DNA from: Acholeplasmatales bacterium
Lineage (GTDB): Bacteria > Bacillota_I > Bacilli_A > Acholeplasmatales > Anaeroplasmataceae
Direction: 5' to 3'
DNA: 41,178 nucleotides
Assembly (NCBI GenBank): GCA_017462645.1
Contig: JAFTQR010000041.1
Location: 1-41,178, forward strand
Of the stretch, positions 1 through 7,469 are shown one piece after another. Each line of letters starts with the position of its first letter. Position 1 is the first letter of the stretch. A model generated the notes under the pieces. That model did not search any database. It was not told where the DNA came from and saw nothing but the letters and a program-made list of their open reading frames with translations. The position numbers were made by a program, and so were the translations under genes.

Positions 1-571
1 ACAGTTTTGTGGCTTATCTATAGCTAGATAACATAGTATTTCTGGATCATTCATAGGAGCCATACCTAAAAAAGATAAAATATAATGCCCAGATTCATAT
101 CCTCCAGTACTACTAATCACCTCTGCCGTACCGGTTTTGCCACCAACCCTATATCCTTCTATAAATGCATTTCTACCAGTACCTAATGCACATACACATT
201 CTAATGCGTATTTCATTAGATTTGAGGTTTTATCACTTATAGTTTCCTTTTTAACTGTTCTTTCATTTTGATATTTTATTTCCCCAGTATAATCCTGTAA
301 TTGCTTTAGGATATATGGCTTTAAAAGGTCTCCACCATTTATAGCTGATATTGCAGCCATAGATAGCTGAATTGGGGTAAATGCATTAGCCTGACCAAAG
401 CTTTGAGTCGCAAGCTCTACAGGACCGCATATGTCCTTATTTACAATAATAGATGAGCCCTCTCCTTGTAGATCTATTCCTGTTTTTTCAGTCATGCCAA
501 ACCTTTCTAAATATTGATAGAATTTATCTTCTCCAAGTCTTTCTCCTAATTCCATAAAGCAAACATTACAT
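1..571 (-). pseudogene. C-terminal half of split class B penicillin-binding protein (transpeptidase)
   Basis: This open frame runs off the left edge and carries the second half of a penicillin-binding transpeptidase domain, which cross-links cell-wall peptides outside the membrane. Reading leftward it begins N-S-C-N-V-C-F-M-E-L-G-E-R-L-G, where S-C-N fits the SxN catalytic motif. About 130 residues later comes V-G-G-K-T-G-T-A-E, the KTG motif. It has no start codon or ribosome site of its own. The N-terminal half of the same domain lies at 11660-12706 on the same strand, so the two pieces are one gene split by an 11-kb insertion. The family is FtsI / SpoVD / PBP2B; I cannot choose between the division and sporulation paralogues because the extreme C-terminus (PASTA domains or not) is outside the window. 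Confidence 0.88.
565..571. repeat. left element junction, 7-bp direct repeat ATTACAT
   Basis: ATTACAT occurs here and again at 11660-11666, exactly where penicillin-binding-protein coding sequence gives way to unrelated sequence at each side. This is what a recombinase core, or a short target duplication, looks like after integration. A second shared dinucleotide (AA on the minus strand, four bases before the 7-mer in reading direction) is also in register, so the exact crossover point is uncertain. Confidence 0.6.
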
Positions 572-587
572 GAGTTACTATGTTATT

Positions 588-598
588 TAAGTGGATTA
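588..598. repeat. left copy of 11-bp terminal inverted repeat TAAGTGGATTA
   Basis: The reverse complement TAATCCACTTA is found at 11611-11621 near the other end of the element. The copies lie 16 and 38 bases from the ATTACAT junction repeats, so they are not symmetrical. In the circular form both would flank the attachment core and could be recombinase or directionality-factor binding sites. Confidence 0.5.
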
Positions 599-644
599 AA
601 GATAATAAAAAACAGTAAAGTTCCAAATTAGGGGGACAAGATAT

Positions 645-703
645 AGCTATACCAAAACAGGGGGAAACAATTATGTAAACCACCCACCGAATTTGGTATA
701 GCT
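645..703. repeat. 12-bp perfect inverted repeat with 35-nt loop in element left end
   Basis: AGCTATACCAAA (645-656) is matched by TTTGGTATAGCT (692-703), followed on the plus strand by TTTTTATAAT. The loop holds a G-rich run (GGGGG) and ACCACCCACCG. It may be a transcription terminator or end sequences of the insertion-sequence remnant immediately to the right. No gene longer than about 20 codons is visible in 572-770. Confidence 0.4.
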
Positions 704-721
704 TTTTATAATAAAAAAAGA

Positions 722-848
722 TGACCTCATGTTATGATTATATTAGTTAGGTATAATCAACAGGAGGTCACATGTATAATGATAACACAGAACTATTAAA
801 ATTAGTACACTTATCTCAATTTGACATAGATAATAATAACACTAGCGT
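722..848 (+). mobile_element. probable 5' end fragment of an insertion sequence with RBS-sequestering hairpin
   Basis: A near-perfect hairpin has arms at 722-742 and 752-770, TGACCTC at one foot and GAGGTCA at the other. It buries the ribosome site AGGAGG (762-767), which is followed after four bases by ATG at 772. The frame reads M-Y-N-D-N-T-E-L-L-K-L-V for about 27 codons and then becomes the antisense of the AAA ATPase fragment at 811-1233. Hairpins that mask the transposase start are a known device in insertion sequences to prevent expression from outside transcription. I cannot name the IS family. The fragment appears to have replaced the 3' part of the ATPase gene. Confidence 0.4.
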
Positions 849-1233
849 ATTTAGGTTTAATTGCAAATCTATTTTTACCATTAGGAGTTTTAGAATTATG
901 TTTTCTAAAATTCAAAGAAAATCCATTTTCATATACAGTAGTATAAATTGTCCCTTTTAAATCAGCATTATCATCTACCACTTTAGAATCTTTAGTTAAA
1001 CTTTCCATTTTTAAATTCCAATTATCCGTAACTGAACTTAAAATTTTTATACAATTTTTATCATTCAAATTATTATTACTTGATAAGCATTTACTAAAAG
1101 AATTACTTATCAAATATAGTAATGATGATTTACATGTTCCATTACCGCCAGATATTAAATTAATTCCACTTGAAAAATCAAAATTAATATTCGATAATTT
1201 TCTATATTTAATAACTTGTAATTCTTTTATCAT
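811..1233 (-). pseudogene. truncated, degenerate AAA-type ATPase fragment
   Basis: The 140 residues start M-I-K-E-L-Q-V-I-K-Y-R-K-L, the usual opening of RecF/SMC-like AAA ATPases found in defence and repair islands, followed by a Walker A region G-G-N-G-T-C-K-S-S. The glycine before the lysine has become cysteine (TGT for GGT), which should damage nucleotide binding. The family is normally 350-600 residues with Walker B and signature motifs, all missing here. The last ten or so residues are antisense to the insertion-sequence fragment on the left, which explains the truncation. ATG 1233 is preferred because GAGGTG lies eight bases upstream; an in-frame ATG at 1251 has no ribosome site. Confidence 0.6.
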
Positions 1234-1405
1234 ATAATCAACACCTCTCATCTTAATAATTATAACATAAAACTCAATTATTCGACAAGCAATTATAATA
1301 TCTAATCGATATTAGTCATAATTATTTTTAATGGATTTTGAAAGTGTTTTACAAATTATATTTCTACTGCTTTTAATAGTGTTTTTACAAACTTTACATA
1401 AAGTT

Positions 1406-1455
1406 GCGAGGAATACTGCGAGATTACCGCGAGAATCATGCGAGAATACTGCGAA
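1406..1455. repeat. five GCGA(G) direct repeats at 11-12 bp spacing
   Basis: GCGAG begins at 1406, 1418, 1429 and 1440, and GCGAA at 1451, giving spacings of 12, 11, 11 and 11 bases. The intervening bases are similar (AATACT, ATTACC, AATCAT, AATACT). This places all copies on one face of the DNA helix, as in iterons or cooperative operator arrays. They lie just downstream of the AlbA_2-type regulator gene (stop at 1458). The rest of the 1234-1457 gap is AT-rich with no gene I can support. Confidence 0.6.
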
Positions 1456-1457
1456 CA

Positions 1458-2798
1458 TCATTTTCCTATCAATATATACTTAATAATTCTTCCTTCTCGT
1501 TTTGATTTAATTATATTTTTATTAACCATACTTTTTAGCAATTCGTTTGCCCTTCTATCCTTGATATTTAACAATTCTTCTACTTTAGAACGAATAATAA
1601 AACCATTTTCAACTATATATTTAAATATGATTAATTCCTTTTCAGGTAACGAATCTACGTTTATAGATATATCACCAGATAATTCAAACGTACAATTCAC
1701 TTTAAACTTATAATTTAAATTAGGCAATACTATCTTGAACATAGCCAATGAAGTTTCAATGCATGGTTTATTAACGCCATTAGCGTACTCTTTAAAAATT
1801 CGATTTAATCCTGAAGAATAGTTTTCTATGTAACCAAGCTTATGAAGCAGTTTTACTAGATATTTATTTCTAAAACTTTGCATACCACTCAAAGCATCAT
1901 CTAGTGTTAGTCCATTATAAAAACCGCCTGGAGATATTATCTCGCACCTATCATCAAAAAACTCTATTTTAATATTAGATCTTATATTATAATCTCTATG
2001 ACAATAACAATTTAAAATAGCTTCCCTTGCTGCCTTATCTGGATAAGAAACAAACTCCTTACGCATAGGTGACCCATCTATAATTATTCTAGTTTCATTA
2101 CATAAATTATAATATTCTAACGTTCTATCTATTTGACTTATTATAGATCCACTAAATTCTTTTTTTGACTTAAATACAGATCTATCTAAACCTTGATAAA
2201 CTCCTATTTTGGTCTCAACATCAAACTGATCGCTAAAAATATAAGCCAAATTAGTATATTTATCATCCTTCATGAATCCCGAAGTGATCATTTTAAACTC
2301 ACTAAAGTCCATCTTCTTCTCTTCAAATTTCAAACGTAAAATATTGAATGTTAAATCTTGGTTACTTGAAATCAATTCCTCATAAAAAATATTACTAGAT
2401 TCCATAATCATTCTAGTTATTTCTTCTTGTGAAGCTTGACTTTTATTTCTACCATATCTAATATATACACCTGATGGTTTTGGTCCTTTATCTTTTAAAT
2501 AATATGGCTTATTTTTGCCTGGAATAATAGAAACAACTAAAACATTATCCTCATTAAATTTTAAACTGATGTATTCAGAACAATTTGGATAAATAGATTC
2601 ATCTCTAATCCAATTAATTATCTTAGATTCATACAATTCCTTTTGTTCTTTAGTTAATTTTGAAACAGTTCCATCATCTGCAACACCTACATAAATAGTA
2701 CCACCTAAGTAACTATTTAAAAATGCTATTACTTCAGTTTTTGTTTCATCTGTTAAGATTGATTTTAATTCAACAGTTTCTGACTCGATATATTGCAT
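1458..2798 (-). CDS. AlbA_2 domain ATP-binding transcriptional regulator
   Basis: This 446-residue protein has the layout of the widespread 'ATP-dependent helicase RecG-related' regulators, which are not helicases. Residues 5-125 form an AlbA_2 (Schlafen-related) domain with E-x-V-E-L-K followed by A-F-L-N-S-Y-L-G-G-T-I-Y-V-G-V-A-D-D-G. Residues about 240-350 match the HATPase_c_4 region (C-H-R-D-Y-N-I then F-D-D-R-C-E-I-I-S-P-G-G). The last 60 residues look like a winged helix (K-E-L-I-I-F-K-Y-I-V-E-N-G, then R-R-A-N-E-L-L-K-S-M). Such genes are common cargo on mobile islands, and their DNA targets are mostly unknown. GGTGA lies eight bases upstream of ATG 2798. The phased GCGAG repeats directly downstream are a candidate target. 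Confidence 0.75.
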   Translation of the reverse strand: MQYIESETVELKSILTDETKTEVIAFLNSYLGGTIYVGVADDGTVSKLTKEQKELYESKIINWIRDESIYPNCSEYISLKFNEDNVLVVSIIPGKNKPYYLKDKGPKPSGVYIRYGRNKSQASQEEITRMIMESSNIFYEELISSNQDLTFNILRLKFEEKKMDFSEFKMITSGFMKDDKYTNLAYIFSDQFDVETKIGVYQGLDRSVFKSKKEFSGSIISQIDRTLEYYNLCNETRIIIDGSPMRKEFVSYPDKAAREAILNCYCHRDYNIRSNIKIEFFDDRCEIISPGGFYNGLTLDDALSGMQSFRNKYLVKLLHKLGYIENYSSGLNRIFKEYANGVNKPCIETSLAMFKIVLPNLNYKFKVNCTFELSGDISINVDSLPEKELIIFKYIVENGFIIRSKVEELLNIKDRRANELLKSMVNKNIIKSKREGRIIKYILIGK

Positions 2799-2866
2799 GC
2801 CTAGTCACCATCTTTCTTCTTTTTATTTTAACATAAAAAATTATATATTTACATAAAAATCAGAAA

Positions 2867-4336
2867 TCAATTTGATGTAAATATATAATTAATATCAACA
2901 ATTGGATTTTCTTCACTACAATCCACATAAACCTTATTTATGGTCGAATATATAATATTATCTTCATTTTTGACTTCTTTGTTAATATTTTTAACATACT
3001 CATAATATTTATATTGTAGCAGTTCTACATTAATAGGTTTAGGTAATTGATTAAGTCCATTTTCAATAGATTCATATTCTTGATTTAGGTCTTTTAATTT
3101 AGATAAATATTGATTATCTGTAAGAAGTCCTTTAAATTTATCTTCAAATAACAATTGAATATTTTTTTCTACTCTCTTTAAATTGTTTTCTAATTCACTT
3201 CTTTGATTTAATTTAGAATATTTTTTCATATATTCTTTAATGAATTCTTTTGGTGAATATATAGAAGATTGAATTACATCTAATGCATCCTTATACAGAA
3301 CCTCTCTTAATAGATTACCTTCAATTTTAATATGGCAATTTGAACAGTAATAATAACTTGTTGTTAATCTTTTATTTTCTGTATAAAACATTAGTTTGCC
3401 ACATGTCTTACAATATATTAGCTTCTTTAGGTATCTATTGTTTTGTGGTTTAATTTTTTTAAATCTTTTAGGAGCTTTAGTAAAAGTATCTTCATCAATT
3501 ATTATTGGTCTTTTATTATTAATAGATATATTTTTAGAATCAAATACTTTAATCTTTTTAGCTACTAAATTAACTGCGTGTCCACAATATTCATAATCAT
3601 TTAATATTCCTCTAATTGTAGATGAATCCCATTTATATTTTTTCTCATCATTAGGTTCATGATTAGGTTTTATTTTTAAGATATATTTTTTATATGAAGA
3701 TGGATTATATATTTTATCTTGTTCTAATCCTCTTGCAATATCTATAGGCATTTTACCATCTATTGCTTCTTTAAATATTCTTCTTACAATATTAGCTGCA
3801 TATTCATCTATTATAAGCTTACCATCTTTATCCTTTTTAAATCCGTATTTAACTACTGATGTTATATCATCATTCACTACTCTTCTTTTTAGTGATTTTC
3901 TTATTTTTTTCTTAATGTCTTTCGAATACATAGAATTTAAGAAGTTTCTTAAAACTATCGATTCATCTTCGTTATTTATAGAACTATCATAATTATCTAA
4001 AACTGATATAAATCTAATATTAAAAGCAGGAAATATGCTTTCAATATATGATCCTGCTTCAATATAGTTTCTAGAAAATCTTGATAAATCTTTAACAATT
4101 ATAATATTAAATAAACCCTTTTTCATATCAGCAAACATTTCTTGTAATCCAGGTCTATTCATATTAGTACCAGTTTTACCTATATCAGTATATATCTTAA
4201 CAATATTTAAATTATTTTTATTTGCATATTTAGATAATAGATCTATTTGGTTTTCTATTGATCGTGCTCCACCATTATCTTCATTATCATCAGCAGAGAA
4301 TCTAGCATATATTACCGCTAGGTTGTTCGTCTTCAT
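2867..4336 (-). CDS. large serine recombinase, second of an overlapping pair
   Basis: This 489-residue site-specific recombinase has an N-terminal resolvase catalytic domain (Y-A-R-F-S-A-D-D, with the Ser as nucleophile, and K-D-L-S-R-F-S-R-N-Y). A recombinase domain follows (Y-G-F-K-K-D, then W-D-S-S-T-I-R-G-I-L-N-D-Y-E-Y-C-G), then a zinc ribbon (C-K-T-C-G ... C-S-N-C-H) and a coiled-coil-like tail. ATG 4336 is the likely start because AGGAG (4351-4347) lies ten bases upstream; TTG codons at 4345 and 4342 are in frame but badly spaced. It overlaps the end of the preceding recombinase by 35 bases, so the two should be translationally coupled. Paired large serine recombinases of this kind (for example CcrA and CcrB) act together to integrate and excise an island. 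Confidence 0.88.
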   Translation of the reverse strand: MKTNNLAVIYARFSADDNEDNGGARSIENQIDLLSKYANKNNLNIVKIYTDIGKTGTNMNRPGLQEMFADMKKGLFNIIIVKDLSRFSRNYIEAGSYIESIFPAFNIRFISVLDNYDSSINNEDESIVLRNFLNSMYSKDIKKKIRKSLKRRVVNDDITSVVKYGFKKDKDGKLIIDEYAANIVRRIFKEAIDGKMPIDIARGLEQDKIYNPSSYKKYILKIKPNHEPNDEKKYKWDSSTIRGILNDYEYCGHAVNLVAKKIKVFDSKNISINNKRPIIIDEDTFTKAPKRFKKIKPQNNRYLKKLIYCKTCGKLMFYTENKRLTTSYYYCSNCHIKIEGNLLREVLYKDALDVIQSSIYSPKEFIKEYMKKYSKLNQRSELENNLKRVEKNIQLLFEDKFKGLLTDNQYLSKLKDLNQEYESIENGLNQLPKPINVELLQYKYYEYVKNINKEVKNEDNIIYSTINKVYVDCSEENPIVDINYIFTSN

Positions 4337-5990
4337 AAGCAACAAACTCCTTTATTAATTCATCAACATTATTGTATTCAATTATTATTTCTTTAGTTGT
4401 ATATCGATTATTAACTCTTTTACCATAAGCTTTTATATATATTTTAGATATTAAGAAATTAAGTGTTTCTGGCGTTAATATATCATCTTCACTTAAGCCT
4501 TCTAGGTATTCTATAAGTATTTTGGCAGATGGAGTATAATCCTTTATTGCGTTATTTTTCTTATCAGCCTCTAAATATTTATTTAGCTGTGATATAACTA
4601 ATTCAAGTTCATCCTTATAGTTTTTTATCATACCCTCATATATCTTTTTAGGTAATTCACCTTTAGCATACGATTCAAACGCAAGTCTTATATAGTTATC
4701 TAATTCCAATTCTCTTTTCTTAAGCTTTTCTAAGTTGACAGTATCTATGTTAACCTTTTTCTTTCGTTTATTATTTTTAGTATATATTTCAGCAAATTCA
4801 ATGAATCTATCTTTTTTTGATAGTAATAAATCTCTTAAAGCTTTTATTTCAGAAACTAATATAAATTCAAGCTCAAGATTATTTATAGTTGCGACACCTT
4901 CTTCATGCTTAAATCGGCATGAAAATCTATATGAGCCTGAGTCTTGGTTTAATAATTCACTTCTTTTATTGAATCGTAATTTTTTACCACAATAACCACA
5001 ATAAAGTAATCCTTTATAGGCAAACTCAAATGTTAATGTGGAAGTTCTTTGATTACTTTTTCTTAATCTTTTAACAAGTTCAAATTGCTCTTTTGAAACA
5101 ATTGGTTCAAATCTATCTTCAAATATATACCAATCCTCTTGGTTTTTGAATTTTGCACCTTTACGTTTAAATTTGGTTTCTCTTTTACCTCTTACTAAAA
5201 AGCCTTGATATTCTATTTTTTCTAATATCTTAGTTACCATAATAGGCTTCCATGTGTATTTATCTTCTTCAGCTTTCGCTTCAAACAAAACATTGTATCC
5301 ATATTTTTGATGATTATAATAGTTTGGAGTATATATCTTTTTTTCTGTTAGACTTTGGCAAATTTGTTTTGTGGGTATTCCTTTGGAATATTCATCAAAA
5401 ATATATTTAACTATTGGTGCAGTTTCTGGATTAATTATTCTTCCATTTACTCCTTCTTCATAGCCATATAACGGAACTACACTTCTAACATATTCTCCGT
5501 TTTTCATTTTATTTGATACAGTAAATCTTATTTTTTTAGAAATGTCTTTTGCATACCATTCATTAATTAGATTTTTAAAAGGTATTATTTCATTACCATC
5601 TTCATTAACTGTATCAAAGTTATCGTTTAGTGCTATATATCTAATCTTTTTAAGTGGAAAATATTCCTCAGTATAATATCCTGTTTGTAGGTAATTTCTA
5701 CCAAGTCTTGATAAATCTTTTGTTATTACTATTTGGATATAACCATTTTCTATATCTCTTAATAGTCTCTGAAACGATGGTCTATCAAAGTTAGTTCCTG
5801 AGAAGCCATCGTCAATATAATAATCATATATATGCCATCCATTATCAATAGCATATTCTGTTAAAACATCCTTTTGATTCTGAATTGAAATTGAATCATT
5901 TGATGTTCCATCATCTTTTGATAAACGACAATAGATAGCTACATTATTAAGTTTGTTCTGTAAGCTCCCTATCTCTATCATCGTTATCAT
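4302..5990 (-). CDS. large serine recombinase, first of an overlapping pair
   Basis: This 562-residue site-specific recombinase contains the catalytic motif Y-C-R-L-S-K-D-D near residue 20, D-G-F-S-G-T-N-F-D-R-P, and K-D-L-S-R-L-G-R-N-Y. The recombinase domain includes W-x-P-x-x-V-T-K-I-L-E-K-I-E-Y-Q-G. A zinc ribbon begins C-G-Y-C-G-K-K and continues with S-C-R-F-K-H. A long helical coiled-coil segment (about 400-480) is typical of large serine integrases. GGAGG at 5998-5994 is three bases from ATG 5990 and twelve from ATG 5979-5981, so either could serve. It overlaps the 58-aa ORF upstream (by about 44 bases) and the second recombinase downstream, forming a tightly coupled four-frame operon. 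Confidence 0.9.
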   Translation of the reverse strand: MITMIEIGSLQNKLNNVAIYCRLSKDDGTSNDSISIQNQKDVLTEYAIDNGWHIYDYYIDDGFSGTNFDRPSFQRLLRDIENGYIQIVITKDLSRLGRNYLQTGYYTEEYFPLKKIRYIALNDNFDTVNEDGNEIIPFKNLINEWYAKDISKKIRFTVSNKMKNGEYVRSVVPLYGYEEGVNGRIINPETAPIVKYIFDEYSKGIPTKQICQSLTEKKIYTPNYYNHQKYGYNVLFEAKAEEDKYTWKPIMVTKILEKIEYQGFLVRGKRETKFKRKGAKFKNQEDWYIFEDRFEPIVSKEQFELVKRLRKSNQRTSTLTFEFAYKGLLYCGYCGKKLRFNKRSELLNQDSGSYRFSCRFKHEEGVATINNLELEFILVSEIKALRDLLLSKKDRFIEFAEIYTKNNKRKKKVNIDTVNLEKLKKRELELDNYIRLAFESYAKGELPKKIYEGMIKNYKDELELVISQLNKYLEADKKNNAIKDYTPSAKILIEYLEGLSEDDILTPETLNFLISKIYIKAYGKRVNNRYTTKEIIIEYNNVDELIKEFVAYEDEQPSGNIC

Positions 5991-6123
5991 TTTCCTCCAA
6001 TTGTTCTAAAGCTTTATTCATAAAATGTTCAAAAATTCCATTTTTAATTTCTTCAATCCTTTTATAGTTTATCGTCCTACGAACTATAAGAGTTCCCCCA
6101 TTAATTTCATAAACAATCTCCAT
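5947..6123 (-). CDS. 58-residue protein upstream of the serine recombinases
   Basis: This small frame runs from ATG 6123 to TAA 5947 and reads M-E-I-V-Y-E-I-N-G-G-T-L-I-V-R-R-T-I-N-Y-K-R-I-E-E-I, ending in an acidic E-E-N-D-N-D-D-R-D-R-E-L-T. GGGAGGG stands five to ten bases upstream of the ATG. Its end overlaps the start of the first recombinase in another frame, which suggests translational coupling. I do not recognise the family. Its place directly ahead of the recombinase pair makes a recombination directionality factor or accessory protein a reasonable guess, but no motif supports that. Confidence 0.6.
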   Translation of the reverse strand: MEIVYEINGGTLIVRRTINYKRIEEIKNGIFEHFMNKALEQLEENDNDDRDRELTEQT

Positions 6124-6187
6124 ATTTACCCTCCCTCATAATTGTATGAGGAAAGATATCATTTTTATGTTGTATGTATTTTGTCAC
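6107..6187 (-). CDS. 26-residue leader ORF ahead of the recombinase operon
   Basis: A GTG start at 6187 has AGGAG seven bases upstream. The frame reads M-T-K-Y-I-Q-H-K-N-D-I-F-P-H-T-I-M-R-E-G-K-Y-G-D-C-L and stops at TGA 6107, 17 bases inside the next ORF. A hairpin (CCTCATA at 6134-6140, TATGAGG at 6145-6151) sits inside it, next to the ribosome site of the 58-aa ORF. Ribosomes translating this leader would open that hairpin, so it may control expression of the downstream operon by coupling. It is too short to judge by composition and could be chance. Confidence 0.4.
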   Translation of the reverse strand: MTKYIQHKNDIFPHTIMREGKYGDCL

Positions 6188-6201
6188 TTTATCACTCCTC
6201 A

Positions 6202-6223
6202 TATACTTCACGATGTAAGTATA
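6202..6223. promoter_or_regulatory. inverted repeat upstream of recombinase operon
   Basis: TATACTT (6202-6208) and AAGTATA (6217-6223) form a 7-bp inverted repeat with an 8-bp spacer, 15-36 bases upstream of the leader start. It is well placed for an operator or the promoter region of the recombinase operon, but I see no convincing -35/-10 pair. Confidence 0.35.
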
Positions 6224-6275
6224 CATAGGGACATCAAATACACAGTTGACAAAAATACCGAAATCAAGGGCAAAA

Positions 6276-6797
6276 TTAATTATAAAAATATTTTTCTATA
6301 TAAAAATCTATAATCGTATCATATTCTATTATCGGATGATGATTATCTAAACCATAATATTCTTTTATAATATATTTTTGAAATGCGAATGCATCTAATT
6401 CAATCAAAGATGAATCATATTTAACAATATCATCAACAAGATTTGGATTTATATTTATTGTTTTTGATAAATCCTTTTTCCATTCATCCTTAAATCTATG
6501 TTCAATGTTGTTCTTTATGATATACCATTGATAATGATGTCGCATTTCATGTGCAATACATTTTGCAGCTTCTATTTCATCATTAATTAACTTCTTAGAT
6601 ATAACTATATACGCCTCTTTTAAATAGTATCTAGAATCTTCAACTATGTCTTCAACTATTACTGGTATAACATCTACGCCTAAATAATTCGCAACATAAA
6701 TTTGAAATTTTAAAAGCTTTGTTAATTGTTCCTCTTCATTCCATTTTTCTTCTCCAAAATATGAAATGAATTTTTCTTTTAATTCTTTTTCATTCAT
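6276..6797 (-). CDS. ImmA/IrrE-family metallopeptidase
   Basis: This 173-residue protein carries A-K-C-I-A-H-E-M-R-H-H-Y-Q-W at about residues 80-93. The HExxH zinc motif of ImmA/IrrE peptidases is present as H-E-M-R-H. In ICEBs1-type elements ImmA cleaves the neighbouring ImmR repressor after DNA damage or cell-cell signals and so triggers excision. Here it stands back-to-back with an XRE repressor gene with 147 bases between them, the same pairing in divergent orientation. A promoter reading TTGACA (6865-6860), 17 bases, TAAAAT (6842-6837) lies in the operator region. AAGGAGAATTCAC precedes ATG 6797. The role is inferred from family and context. Confidence 0.75.
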   Translation of the reverse strand: MNEKELKEKFISYFGEEKWNEEEQLTKLLKFQIYVANYLGVDVIPVIVEDIVEDSRYYLKEAYIVISKKLINDEIEAAKCIAHEMRHHYQWYIIKNNIEHRFKDEWKKDLSKTININPNLVDDIVKYDSSLIELDAFAFQKYIIKEYYGLDNHHPIIEYDTIIDFYIEKYFYN

Positions 6798-6811
6798 GTG
6801 AATTCTCCTTT

Positions 6812-6898
6812 TTGTTCCAATTTTGGGAACAATTATATTTTACACTGTCGTTCCCGTTATGTCAACGGTTTAGTTCCAATTTTGTCAACATTTTGTTG
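6812..6898. promoter_or_regulatory. operator array between immA-like and repressor genes (three 17-mers)
   Basis: Three 17-base sites share GTTCC-N6-G(T/G)(C/G)AAC: 6814-6830 (GTTCC...GGGAAC, the most symmetrical, within a 7-bp inverted repeat spanning 6812-6832), 6850-6866 (GTTCC...GTCAAC) and 6873-6889 (GTTCC...GTCAAC). A further palindrome, CAACA-TTT-TGTTG, spans 6886-6898. The sites overlap the -35 of the leftward promoter (TTGACA, 6865-6860) and lie just upstream of the rightward one. They are the expected operators for the XRE repressor encoded at 6945, which would control both directions. Confidence 0.7.
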
Positions 6899-6924
6899 AT
6901 TTTAAAAATTTATTATAATATAAT
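6896..6924 (+). promoter_or_regulatory. promoter of the XRE repressor gene
   Basis: TTGATT (6896-6901), a 17-base spacer and TATAAT (6919-6924) lie 20 bases before the start codon. AGGTGA at 6935-6940 is the ribosome site for ATG 6945. The -35 abuts the CAACA/TGTTG palindrome, which suggests autoregulation. Confidence 0.55.
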
Positions 6925-6944
6925 AAAAATGAGCAGGTGAGAAT

Positions 6945-7454
6945 ATGAATAATTTGAAAATATTGCGTGAAGAACGAAAACTGAGTATGCGTGGCATGGA
7001 AATAAAAACAGGAATTAAATATAATACTTACTCTAGATATGAATCTGGGGAAAGAGATTTAAATACAGAAGTTCTTAAAAAGCTTGCTGCATTTTTTGAA
7101 GTAAGTACTGATTATTTATTAGACTATAATGGCTTTTGTTTGTATTTAACTTATGAAGCCAATAATGTAGTTTATAGAATTGAGGATAAAGATTATAAGC
7201 AATTACAAGAATATATATATTTTAATAAAGAAGAAAAAAGATGTATTGATTTAAATAAGTACATCGGTATTAATAAAGATTCTAATATTGGTGATTTGTT
7301 AAAAGAAATTAACACTCGCAACAAACTTGACAAATTATTTGACAAGGGGCATATAAGTAATAAGTTGTTTGAATCTATTATTGCTGATAGTGAAAGAGTA
7401 ATTATAACAGTAGAATTATTAGACTACATGAAGGCATTATTAAAGGGAGCTTGA
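6945..7454 (+). CDS. XRE-family repressor (ImmR-like)
   Basis: This 169-residue protein opens with an XRE/Cro helix-turn-helix: L-K-I-L-R-E-E-R-K-L-S-M-R-G-M-E, then T-Y-S-R-Y-E-S-G-E-R-D-L as the recognition part, then L-A-A-F-F-E-V-S-T-D-Y-L-L-D. The C-terminal 100 residues have no recognised domain and may carry the dimerisation surface and cleavage site. It is divergent from the ImmA-like peptidase gene across an array of operator-like 17-mers, so it is the probable lysogeny-type repressor that holds the element silent. A bidirectional terminator directly overlaps its end. Confidence 0.8.
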   Translation: MNNLKILREERKLSMRGMEIKTGIKYNTYSRYESGERDLNTEVLKKLAAFFEVSTDYLLDYNGFCLYLTYEANNVVYRIEDKDYKQLQEYIYFNKEEKRCIDLNKYIGINKDSNIGDLLKEINTRNKLDKLFDKGHISNKLFESIIADSERVIITVELLDYMKALLKGA

Positions 7455-7469
7455 TTTTAAGCTCCCTTT
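7442..7469. terminator. bidirectional terminator between repressor and NTPase genes
   Basis: AAAGGGAGCTT (7442-7452) pairs with AAGCTCCCTTT (7459-7469) around a 6-base loop, with T runs on both strands. It serves the convergent genes on both sides. Confidence 0.85.

Noticed and set aside
560-600. tRNA-gene attachment site for the element
   Set aside because: No tRNA structure is present at either junction; both flanks are penicillin-binding protein coding sequence.
772-960. A real 62-aa gene on the plus strand
   Set aside because: Only the first ~27 codons look like their own sequence behind a ribosome site; the rest is antisense to the ATPase fragment, so I treat it as an IS fragment.
1406-1455. 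Regular short repeats as a CRISPR array
   Set aside because: Units are only 11-12 bp with no 25-40 bp repeats, no variable 30-bp spacers and no cas genes nearby.
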